In this document: positions 35,591 through 42,855 of the stretch, one piece after another
Numbering within the stretch: position 1 is the stretch's first letter
Layout: each line of letters starts with the position of its first letter
NCBI GenBank assembly: GCA_034439975.1
Contig: JAWXBK010000064.1
Span: forward strand, 1-64,000
Direction: 5' to 3'
From: JAWXBK01 sp034439975
GTDB taxonomy: Bacteria > Pseudomonadota > Alphaproteobacteria > Dongiales > Dongiaceae
DNA length: 64,000 nucleotides
Program-made: the position numbers and the translations under genes
Notes under the pieces: model-generated
Seen by the model: the letters and a program-made list of their open reading frames with translations, nothing else
Told to the model about the DNA's origin: nothing
Database searches by the model: none

Positions 35591-36400
35591 ATGGCAATGC
35601 CAAGCTTCAGCATGCGCCAGCTTCTCGAAGCTGGTGTTCATTTCGGCCACCACACACGTCGCTGGAACCCGAAGATGTCTCCGTACATTTTCGGCATCCG
35701 CAACAACGTCCATATTCTCGACCTCGAACAGAGCGTCCCGATGTTGCATCGGGCCCTGCAGGCCGCGCGGGACGTCGTCGCCGGCGGCGGCCGGGTTCTG
35801 TTCGTTGCGACCAAGCGTCAGGCCAGCGAGAAACTCGCGGAATCGGCCAAGCGCTGCGGTCAGTACTATGTCAACCATCGCTGGCTCGGCGGCATGCTGA
35901 CCAACTGGAAGACGATCTCGAACTCGATCAAGCGGCTGCGCGAACTCGACGAGCAGCTCGATACCGGTCTTGCCGGTCTGACCAAGAAGGAACTGCTGCA
36001 GCTTACCCGCGAGCGCGACAAGCTCGAGCGGGCGCTCGGCGGAATCAAGGAAATGGGCGGGCGGCCCGACATCCTGTTCGTGATCGATACGAACAAGGAA
36101 AACATCGCCGTCGCCGAAGCAGCGAAACTGGGCATCCCGGTCATCGCGGTGGTCGACAGCAACTCCGATCCGGAAGGCATCACCTTCCCGATTCCGGGCA
36201 ATGACGACGCGCTGCGTGCCATCGCGATGTATCTCGATCTGATGGCCGATGCGGTGCTCGACGGGTTGCAGCAGGAGATGATCGCATCGGGCGTCGATGT
36301 CGGCGAACAGGCCGACGCACCGGTCGAACGTCTGCCCGAGGCCGACGCCCCCATCGCAAGCGATGCCGGCTCGACCGGCGAAGCGGCCGCGACGGCCTGA
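35591..36400 (+). CDS. rpsB: 30S ribosomal protein S2
   Basis: Ribosomal protein of the small-subunit back, near the S1 site. 269 residues from ATG 35591 (MAMPSFSMRQLLEAGVHFGH). Signatures include HHTRRWNPKMSPYIFGIRN, HRWLGGMLTNWKTI and PVIAVVDSNSDPEGITFPIPGNDDA (in pieces). The C-terminal tail after about residue 235 is rich in Ala, Asp and Glu, an extension common in alphaproteobacteria. AAGGA lies upstream at about 11 bases. A strong hairpin separates it from tsf. Confidence 0.97.
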   Translation: MAMPSFSMRQLLEAGVHFGHHTRRWNPKMSPYIFGIRNNVHILDLEQSVPMLHRALQAARDVVAGGGRVLFVATKRQASEKLAESAKRCGQYYVNHRWLGGMLTNWKTISNSIKRLRELDEQLDTGLAGLTKKELLQLTRERDKLERALGGIKEMGGRPDILFVIDTNKENIAVAEAAKLGIPVIAVVDSNSDPEGITFPIPGNDDALRAIAMYLDLMADAVLDGLQQEMIASGVDVGEQADAPVERLPEADAPIASDAGSTGEAAATA

Positions 36401-36423
36401 CCTCCGTATCCGATCCGGCGCGC

Positions 36424-36447
36424 GCGGTCCGGCTCGTGCCGGACCGC
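36424..36447 (+). terminator. rpsB-tsf intergenic hairpin (attenuator-like)
   Basis: GCGGTCCGGC and GCCGGACCGC form a perfect 10-bp stem with loop TCGT, 23 bases after rpsB and 60 bases before tsf. With no U-tract it more likely acts as a partial terminator or an RNA-stability element between rpsB and tsf; such structures between these two genes are known in enterobacteria. Confidence 0.6.
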
Positions 36448-36507
36448 CGCCCAGACACTGTGAACGTCCGGATCCGAAACGACGATTTGTAATCAGGAGA
36501 GAAGTGC

Positions 36508-37401
36508 ATGGCTGAAATCAGCGCAGGGCTCGTGAAGCAGCTTCGCGAGATGTCGGGCGCCGGCATGATGGACTGCAAGAAGGCGCTTACCGAAACGTCC
36601 GGCGATTTGGAAGGTGCGGTCGACTGGCTGCGCAAGAAGGGTCTTGCTGCGGCCGCCAAAAAGGCCGGCCGCGTCGCAGCCGAAGGTCTGGTTGCGGCCG
36701 TCGTCGAAGGCGGCGAGGCGGCTCTGGTCGAGCTCAATTCCGAGACCGACTTCGTCGCGCGCAACGAAGAGTTCCAGGGCTTCCTTCGTGCCGCGGCGCC
36801 GCTCGCGCTCAAGGCCGACGGTGTCGATGCACTGAAGGCGAGCAAGCTGGCCGATGGCCGTACGGTCGACGAAACGCTGACCCAGCTCATCGCCAAGATC
36901 GGCGAAAACATGACGCTGCGGCGGATCGAACGTTTGTCGGTCCAGGGCGGCGTTATTGCGAGCTATGTGCACAACGCGATCGCGCCGGGCCTGGGCAAGA
37001 TCGGTGTGCTGGTTGCGCTCAAGTCGAGTGGTGACAAGAGCAAGCTCGCCGAAACAGCGCGTCAGATCGCGATGCACGTCGCGGCCACCAGCCCGCAATC
37101 GGTCTCGGTTGCGGACCTCGATCCGGCGCTGGTTGCGCGCGAGCGTGATGTGCTGATCGAGCAGGCGAAGACCTCCGGCAAAACGCAGGAGATCGCCGAG
37201 AAGATGGTCGAAGGCCGGCTGCGCAAATACTATGAGGATGTGGTCCTGCTCGAGCAGGTCTATGTCGTCGATGGTGAAAGTCGCGTGAAGAAGGTGGTTG
37301 AGGATCTCGCCAAGCAGCTCGGTACCCCGGTCGAGATTGCCGGGTTCCGCCGCCTGGTGCTCGGCGAGGGCGTGCCGCGCGACGCGGAGGGGGACGCCTG
37401 A
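36508..37401 (+). CDS. tsf: elongation factor Ts
   Basis: Guanine-nucleotide exchange factor for EF-Tu. 297 residues. The N-terminal UBA-like domain has VKQLREMSGAGMMDCKKAL, and the core has the EF-Tu-contact motif ELNSETDFVARNEEF, both diagnostic. AGGAG lies 9 bases before the ATG. The 161-base gap to pyrH holds a hairpin and a possible promoter, so tsf probably ends the rpsB-tsf unit. Confidence 0.98.
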   Translation: MAEISAGLVKQLREMSGAGMMDCKKALTETSGDLEGAVDWLRKKGLAAAAKKAGRVAAEGLVAAVVEGGEAALVELNSETDFVARNEEFQGFLRAAAPLALKADGVDALKASKLADGRTVDETLTQLIAKIGENMTLRRIERLSVQGGVIASYVHNAIAPGLGKIGVLVALKSSGDKSKLAETARQIAMHVAATSPQSVSVADLDPALVARERDVLIEQAKTSGKTQEIAEKMVEGRLRKYYEDVVLLEQVYVVDGESRVKKVVEDLAKQLGTPVEIAGFRRLVLGEGVPRDAEGDA

Positions 37402-37469
37402 GAACGATGTCGGACCGGCCGCTGGCGCCTTGAACGGGCGCTGGCAGGTTGGCCGCCCGGCGTTTCGTG

Positions 37470-37475
37470 TATGAT
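37470..37475 (+). promoter_or_regulatory. possible -10 element upstream of pyrH
   Basis: TATGAT matches TATAAT at five of six positions, 88 bases before the pyrH start. The only -35 candidate, TTGGCC at 37449, is 15 bases away, shorter than usual. It would start the long pyrH-to-fabZ gene string. Confidence 0.3.
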
Positions 37476-37490
37476 GGCTTGGCCCGCGCC

Positions 37491-37514
37491 CGGGCCTGAC
37501 TCGGTCAAGGCCCG
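37491..37514 (+). terminator. hairpin between tsf and pyrH
   Basis: CGGGCCT and AGGCCCG pair over 7 bp, and the enclosed GAC-TCG-GTC adds three more pairs after a one-base bulge. It sits 90 bases after tsf. It could be the tsf terminator or, if transcription starts near 37482, part of the pyrH leader. Confidence 0.45.
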
Positions 37515-37562
37515 TGGCGGATCTGGCGCTGTGCCCGCCGCTGAGAGGGGATCGCCCGCGAC

Positions 37563-38315
37563 ATGCCGGACTCCAAGGCCGCACCCGATAAAGACAAGCC
37601 GGCCGGTCAGGCCTACCGGCGCGTCCTCCTGAAAATTTCCGGCGAGGCCCTGATGGGGTCGGGCGAATTCGGGCTCGATCCCGATACCGTCAATCGCGTC
37701 GCGACCGAAGTCGCTGCGGTCAACCGGCTCGGCATCGAAGTCTGTCTGGTGATCGGCGGCGGCAACATTTTCCGTGGCGTCGCCGGGGCCGCCCAGGGCA
37801 TGCAGCGCGCCAGCGCAGATTATATGGGCATGTTGGCGACCGTCATTAACGCGCTCGCTATGCAGAACGCGCTCGAACAGGCCAGCATCCCGACCCGCGT
37901 TCTTTCTGCCATTCCGATGGCGACGGTCTGCGAGCCCTATATCCGACGCCGTGCCATCCGCCATCTCGAGAAGGGCCGCATCGTCATCTTCGCAGCCGGC
38001 ACCGGCAATCCGTTTTTCACCACCGATACCGCGGCGGCTTTGCGCGCCTCGGAGATGGGCTGCGATGCGTTGCTCAAGGGCACCAAGGTCGACGGCGTTT
38101 ACAGCGCCGATCCGACGCGCAATCCCGATGCCCAGCGCTATGACCGGCTGACCTATCTCGAGGTGCTGTCGCGCGACCTCAAGGTCATGGACGCAACGGC
38201 CATAAGCCTGGCACGGGAAAGCCACATTCCCATCGTTGTATTCTCGATCAGTCAAAGCGGGGCCTTCGCCGACGTCATGGCGGGGAATGGTCGCTTCACG
38301 GTTATCTCGGACTAA
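37563..38315 (+). CDS. pyrH: uridylate kinase (UMP kinase)
   Basis: Phosphorylates UMP to UDP; a bacterial-type hexamer of the amino-acid-kinase fold, unrelated to eukaryotic UMP/CMP kinases. 250 residues. Motifs: RVLLKISGEALMG (phosphate-binding Lys), VIGGGNIFRG, and the nucleotide-binding GTKVDGVYSADP. The first 18 residues are a polar extension (MPDSKAAPDKDKPAGQAY). tsf-pyrH-frr order is widely conserved. Confidence 0.98.
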   Translation: MPDSKAAPDKDKPAGQAYRRVLLKISGEALMGSGEFGLDPDTVNRVATEVAAVNRLGIEVCLVIGGGNIFRGVAGAAQGMQRASADYMGMLATVINALAMQNALEQASIPTRVLSAIPMATVCEPYIRRRAIRHLEKGRIVIFAAGTGNPFFTTDTAAALRASEMGCDALLKGTKVDGVYSADPTRNPDAQRYDRLTYLEVLSRDLKVMDATAISLARESHIPIVVFSISQSGAFADVMAGNGRFTVISD

Positions 38316-38336
38316 GGAGGGGTGGGGAGCATCGTC

Positions 38337-38894
38337 ATGCCAGCGTTCGACATCAAAGATATGCAGCGTCGGATGGACGGCGCTCTGGAGGCGCTGGGCC
38401 GCGAGTTCGGCGGCCTGCGCACGGGTCGCGCCTCGGCGCATCTGCTCGATCCGATCACGGTCAGTGCCTATGGCAGCGAGATGCCGCTGACCCAGGTCGG
38501 TACCGTCAACGTGCCGGAACCGCGCATGATCACCGTCCAGGTCTGGGATCGCGGCCTTGTGATCTCGGTACAGAAGGCGATCCGCGAAGCCGGACTCGGG
38601 CTCAATCCGACCGCCGACGGCCAGCTCGTGCGTGTGCCGATTCCGGAACTGAGCGAGGATCGCCGCCGCGAACTCAGCAAGATCGCGCACAAGTATGCCG
38701 AACAGGCCCGCATTGCCGTGCGCAACGTGCGACGCGATGCGATGGAACAACTGAAGAAGATGGAGAAGGACGGCAAGATCTCCGAGGATGAGCAGCGCCA
38801 TCAGGCCGACCTGGTGCAGAAGGCGACCGACGAACATGTGAAGAAGGTCGACGACACGCTCGCCAAAAAAGAACAGGAGATCATGCAGGTCTGA
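38337..38894 (+). CDS. frr: ribosome recycling factor
   Basis: Splits post-termination ribosomes with EF-G. 185 residues from ATG 38337 (MPAFDIKDMQRRMDGALEAL), the exact standard length; GGGGAG at 38325-38330 supports this start over the in-frame GTG at 38322. Signatures: LRTGRASAHLLDPI in the tRNA-like triple-helix domain and PEPRMITVQVWD in domain II. It overlaps uppS by one base (TGATG). Confidence 0.97.
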   Translation: MPAFDIKDMQRRMDGALEALGREFGGLRTGRASAHLLDPITVSAYGSEMPLTQVGTVNVPEPRMITVQVWDRGLVISVQKAIREAGLGLNPTADGQLVRVPIPELSEDRRRELSKIAHKYAEQARIAVRNVRRDAMEQLKKMEKDGKISEDEQRHQADLVQKATDEHVKKVDDTLAKKEQEIMQV

Positions 38895-39622
38895 TGGAGC
38901 CGCTGCGCAAATCCGAGTCGCCGCCGCCGCCGACCCATGTCGCTATCATCATGGACGGCAACGGGCGCTGGGCGAAGGCGCGCGGGCTGCCGCGCGCGGC
39001 CGGCCATCATCGCGGCGCCGAAGCGGCGCGGCGTGCGGTGGTCGGTGCGGCCGAGCTCGGCATCGGTTATCTGACCCTGTTCAGCTTCTCGTCGGAGAAC
39101 TGGAATCGGCCGCCGGCCGAGATCGACGATCTGATGGCCCTGCTGCGGCTCTATCTGCGCAAGGAGCTCCGAACGCTCCAGGAATCCGATGTGCGCCTCA
39201 AGGTCATCGGCGATCGCGAGCGGCTCGACCGCGAGATCGTCGCGCTCATCGAACAGGCGGAACGGGAAACCGCATCGAATCGCGGACTGACCGTCGTCAT
39301 TGCGCTCTCATACGGTGCGCGCGCCGAGATCGCGGGTGCCGCGCGCCGCATCGCCGAAGATGTTCGCGCCGGACGGCTCGCACCCGAGGCCGTCGACGAG
39401 AACGTATTCGCGTCGCGTTTATTGACCACCGGGATTCCGGATCCCGATCTGATCATCCGCACCAGCGGCGAAAAGCGGATCAGCAATTTCCTGCTCTGGC
39501 AGGGCGCGTATGCCGAACTGGTCTTCCTCGACCGGTTCTGGCCCGATTTCACCAAGGACGATCTCGAGCATGCCCTGCGCGAGTATCACGGCCGTGAGCG
39601 TCGATACGGTGCCAGCGGCTGA
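38894..39622 (+). CDS. uppS: undecaprenyl diphosphate synthase (cis-prenyltransferase)
   Basis: Makes undecaprenyl diphosphate, the carrier lipid precursor for peptidoglycan and surface polysaccharides. 242 residues. The catalytic Asp21 lies in AIIMDGNGRWAKARG; FSFSSENWNRP and IRTSGEKRISNFLLWQGAYAEL (in pieces) are the substrate and Mg-binding signatures. The start overlaps frr, and the last 29 bases overlap the likely cdsA start. Confidence 0.97.
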   Translation: MEPLRKSESPPPPTHVAIIMDGNGRWAKARGLPRAAGHHRGAEAARRAVVGAAELGIGYLTLFSFSSENWNRPPAEIDDLMALLRLYLRKELRTLQESDVRLKVIGDRERLDREIVALIEQAERETASNRGLTVVIALSYGARAEIAGAARRIAEDVRAGRLAPEAVDENVFASRLLTTGIPDPDLIIRTSGEKRISNFLLWQGAYAELVFLDRFWPDFTKDDLEHALREYHGRERRYGASG

Positions 39623-40427
39623 TCCCTCGGCCTTGTCGCGGCGTCTGATTGCCGCGGCGGTGCTGATGCCGGTGGCGCTGGGTCTCGCCTGGGCGGGCGG
39701 CTTGCTATGGGCCATCGCTATCGCGGGCCTTGCGGCGCTCGCGCTCTGGGAATGGCAGCGCATGACCATCCCCGATGGCTGGATCACGACGATCCTCGCG
39801 CCGCTGATCGCGGCGGGCGGTTGTCTGGCGCTGATCATCGAAGGCAGCGGTGCCGCGTTGCTGGTCGTCGCAATCTCAGCGATCGCCAGTGTGGCGGTTG
39901 CCACTCGAAATGCGGCGCTCGGGCGACGCCTGCTGCTCGGTGCCGGGGTGATCTATATCGGTCTCGGAGCCTTGGCTCTCGTGTTGCTGCGGCTGATGCC
40001 GGAAGCCGGATTTGCGGCGCTGGTCTGGTTACTGGTCAGCGTCTGGGCCTCGGATTCGGGCGCCTACGCAGCCGGCAAGCTGATCGGCGGCCCGCGCCTC
40101 GCGCCACGGATCAGTCCGAACAAGACCTGGGCGGGGCTCGGCGGCGCGATGGCGGCGCCGGCCGTCATGGGCATGCTGTTCGGCCTGTTCTGGCCGGGTG
40201 CGCCGGCGGTCGGCCTCCTCGGGCTGATCGGGCTCGGCATCGGGCTGTTCGGGCAGGCGGGCGACCTCGTTGAATCGGCGGTAAAGCGCCATGTCGGCGT
40301 CAAAGACAGCGGCTGGCTCGTTCCAGGCCATGGCGGCGTCCTCGACCGGATCGATGCCCTGCTGGCGGCTGCCCTTTTTGTGGGGGCCCTTTATGTCTCG
40401 GGCGGGAACGGGCTCGCATGGTCGTAG
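39594..40427 (+). CDS. cdsA: phosphatidate cytidylyltransferase
   Basis: Membrane enzyme that makes CDP-diacylglycerol, the branch point of phospholipid synthesis. 277 residues from GTG 39594; GTG 39609 is an alternative, and there is no clear ribosome-binding site, so the start is uncertain. About eight helices. The C-terminal signature is present as SAVKRHVGVKDSGW followed by LVPGHGGVLDRIDALL, with the SDSGAYAAGKLIGG and SPNKTWAG motifs before it. It overlaps uppS by 29 bases and dxr by 10, indicating coupled expression. Confidence 0.93.
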   Translation: MSVDTVPAADPSALSRRLIAAAVLMPVALGLAWAGGLLWAIAIAGLAALALWEWQRMTIPDGWITTILAPLIAAGGCLALIIEGSGAALLVVAISAIASVAVATRNAALGRRLLLGAGVIYIGLGALALVLLRLMPEAGFAALVWLLVSVWASDSGAYAAGKLIGGPRLAPRISPNKTWAGLGGAMAAPAVMGMLFGLFWPGAPAVGLLGLIGLGIGLFGQAGDLVESAVKRHVGVKDSGWLVPGHGGVLDRIDALLAAALFVGALYVSGGNGLAWS

Positions 40428-41620
40428 TCCAGGCACCGCTTCCGAAACGGCCGCCCGATGTTCGAAGCATCTCTATTTTTGGCGCGACCGGCTCGGTCGG
40501 TGCCAACACTGTCGATCTGATCCGTCGCGACCCCAAGCGCTACGAGGTCGTAGCCCTTACCGCGCGCAGCAATGTCGCCGCGCTCGCCAGGATGGCGCGA
40601 GAGGTCGGCGCGCAGCTTGCCGTGGTCGCCGATCCTGGCGCCTATGCCGCGCTCAAGGAGGCGCTGGCAGGCAGCGGGATCGAAGCCGCAGCCGGCCCGG
40701 ATGCCCTCGTGGAAGCCGCCGCGCGGCCGGCCGACTGGATGATGGCGGCGATCGTCGGGGCGGCGGGCTTGCGCCCCACGCTCGAGGCGATCCGGCAGGG
40801 CGGCATCGTCGCGCTCGCGAACAAGGAGTGCCTGGTGTGCGCCGGCGATCTGGTGATGGGCGAGGTGGCGCGGAATAATACACAGCTTCTGCCCGTGGAT
40901 TCCGAGCATAGCGCAGTATTTCAGGTGCTCGACACCAGGCGGCGCGACGCGATCGAGAAGATCATCCTAACCGCGTCAGGCGGGCCGTTCCGCACTATGG
41001 ATCTCGAAAGCATGAGCCGGGTCACCCCGGCGGAAGCCGTTGCACACCCCAACTGGCGGATGGGCGCCAAGATCTCGGTCGATTCTGCGACCATGATGAA
41101 CAAGGGCCTTGAGCTGATCGAGGCGCGCCATCTGTTCGACCTACCCTCTGAACGGATCGAGGTGCTGGTGCACCCGCAATCCGTGGTCCACAGCCTGGTC
41201 AGCTACATCGACGGGTCGGTGCTGGCCCAGCTCGGCACCCCGGACATGCGGACCCCCATCGCCTATGCACTGGGCTGGCCGCATCGGATCGCCGCACCTT
41301 CGGCACGTCTGGACCTCGCGCGGATCGGGAACCTTACGTTTGAACCACCTGATTTTGCTAGATTCCCGTCTCTCGCCTTGGCCCGGGACGCGCTACGTCA
41401 GGGGGGCGGGGCGACGACCGTTCTGAATGCTGCCAACGAGGTCGCGGTGGCGGCCTTCCTTGACGAACGGATCCGCTTTACCGACATCTGCCGGGTCGTT
41501 GAGACCTGCCTCGAGCATGCGCCGACCCGCTCTCCATCAACGCTGGCCGAGGTCGACGACATCGACCAGTCTGCGCGCGAGCTGGCTTGGGCTGCGATCG
41601 GCCGCCGATCGGGCCATTGA
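40418..41620 (+). CDS. dxr: 1-deoxy-D-xylulose 5-phosphate reductoisomerase
   Basis: Second enzyme of the MEP isoprenoid pathway, converting DXP to MEP with NADPH; it supplies precursors for UppS. 400 residues. NADPH-binding motif FGATGSVGANT, the LANKECLVCAG segment, metal and substrate motifs PVDSEHSAVFQ and TASGGPFR, and MMNKGLELIEARHLF are all present. The cdsA-dxr-rseP order is typical of proteobacteria. Confidence 0.98.
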   Translation: MVVVQAPLPKRPPDVRSISIFGATGSVGANTVDLIRRDPKRYEVVALTARSNVAALARMAREVGAQLAVVADPGAYAALKEALAGSGIEAAAGPDALVEAAARPADWMMAAIVGAAGLRPTLEAIRQGGIVALANKECLVCAGDLVMGEVARNNTQLLPVDSEHSAVFQVLDTRRRDAIEKIILTASGGPFRTMDLESMSRVTPAEAVAHPNWRMGAKISVDSATMMNKGLELIEARHLFDLPSERIEVLVHPQSVVHSLVSYIDGSVLAQLGTPDMRTPIAYALGWPHRIAAPSARLDLARIGNLTFEPPDFARFPSLALARDALRQGGGATTVLNAANEVAVAAFLDERIRFTDICRVVETCLEHAPTRSPSTLAEVDDIDQSARELAWAAIGRRSGH

Positions 41621-41653
41621 TGAATCGCGGCATATGCGGCAAACCCTGTATCC

Positions 41654-41676
41654 GGGGAGCGGCCTCGCCGTTCCCC
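41654..41676 (+). terminator. hairpin between dxr and rseP
   Basis: GGGGAGCGG and CCGTTCCCC pair over 9 bp (one G-U pair) with loop CCTCG, 33 bases after dxr and 23 before the rseP start. It may attenuate transcription into the outer-membrane assembly genes. There is no U-tract after it. Confidence 0.5.
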
Positions 41677-41699
41677 CAACATGATTGGCGTAACGCACG

Positions 41700-42830
41700 A
41701 TGATCGAGTTTTTCACCCAGGCCCCTATCTATGTGCTGGCCTTCCTCGCCGTAATCACGGTCGTGGTCTTCGTCCACGAGCTGGGGCATTTCATGGTTGC
41801 CCGGGCGGTCGGCGTCCGGGTCGAGGTGTTTTCGATCGGCTTCGGCAAGGAGCTGTTCGGATTCAACGACCGGCGCGGCACCCGTTGGAAATTCGGCCTG
41901 CTCCCGCTTGGCGGTTACGTAAAAATGTTCGGCGAAAGCGACGATACGGTTCAGCCGGACGGTACCACCCGACCGTTGACCGAGACCGAGCGCGCGGGTT
42001 CGTTTGCCCATAAGTCGCTCGCACGGCGCAGTGCCGTCGTGGTCGCGGGGCCGGTCGCTAATTACATCTTCGCTATTCTCGTTCTCGGCATTCTTTATCT
42101 GTCTTATGGGCAACCGTTCACGGCACCGGTTGTCGGCGAAGTGCAGGCCGATTCGGTTGCCGCCGAAATCGGGCTGCAGACCGGCGACCGGATCGTCGCC
42201 ATCGATGGTAATGCGGTCGAGAGCTTCCAGGACGTTGCCGAAACCGTGCAGTTTGGACTCGGCGTGCCGCTCGAACTGACGATCGAGCGCGATGGCGAAT
42301 CGCAAACGATTCCCGCGGTACCGAGCGTCGTCGAGATTACCGATAATTTCGGTAATGTTCACCGCGTCGGACGTTTGGGCATCGGCCCTGCGGGGGAAAC
42401 AGAAACGCGCACGTTCGGACCGCTTGCTGCGTTTGGTGCGGCAACCGCCGAGAGCTGGAACACATCGGGACGAATTCTGGAATCGTTGTGGCAGATCATA
42501 GAAGGTACGAGATCGGCTGACGAACTGGGCGGCGTGATTCGCATCGGAAAGATGGCCGGCGATATCGCGAAGGAAGGGATTGTGCAGCTGATCGGCTTCG
42601 CGGCATTTATCTCGATCATGCTCGGCTTGTTCAATCTGTTTCCGATCCCTATGCTTGATGGCGGCCATCTTGCATTCTACGCCTATGAGGCGGTACGGGG
42701 GCGGCCGATGGCCATCCGGGCCCAGGAATGGGCTTTCCGGGTCGGCTTGGTTTTCCTCGTCGGGCTTACGCTCTTCGCAATCAGAAACGATCTTAAGCTC
42801 TTCGATTTTTTCAAGAATCTGCTAACCTAA
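41700..42830 (+). CDS. rseP: RIP metalloprotease (site-2 protease family)
   Basis: Inner-membrane zinc protease that cleaves transmembrane segments of regulators such as anti-sigma factors; called MmpA in Caulobacter. 376 residues. The zinc motif HELGH is at residues 26-30 in the first helix. One PDZ domain lies at about residues 135-205 (VGEVQADSVAAEIGLQTGDR, in pieces), against two in E. coli. The C-terminal metal motif is NLFPIPMLDGGHL. bamA follows 25 bases downstream. Confidence 0.96.
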   Translation: MIEFFTQAPIYVLAFLAVITVVVFVHELGHFMVARAVGVRVEVFSIGFGKELFGFNDRRGTRWKFGLLPLGGYVKMFGESDDTVQPDGTTRPLTETERAGSFAHKSLARRSAVVVAGPVANYIFAILVLGILYLSYGQPFTAPVVGEVQADSVAAEIGLQTGDRIVAIDGNAVESFQDVAETVQFGLGVPLELTIERDGESQTIPAVPSVVEITDNFGNVHRVGRLGIGPAGETETRTFGPLAAFGAATAESWNTSGRILESLWQIIEGTRSADELGGVIRIGKMAGDIAKEGIVQLIGFAAFISIMLGLFNLFPIPMLDGGHLAFYAYEAVRGRPMAIRAQEWAFRVGLVFLVGLTLFAIRNDLKLFDFFKNLLT

Positions 42831-42855
42831 CCGCGGTTCGACAGGGGGGCCCGGA

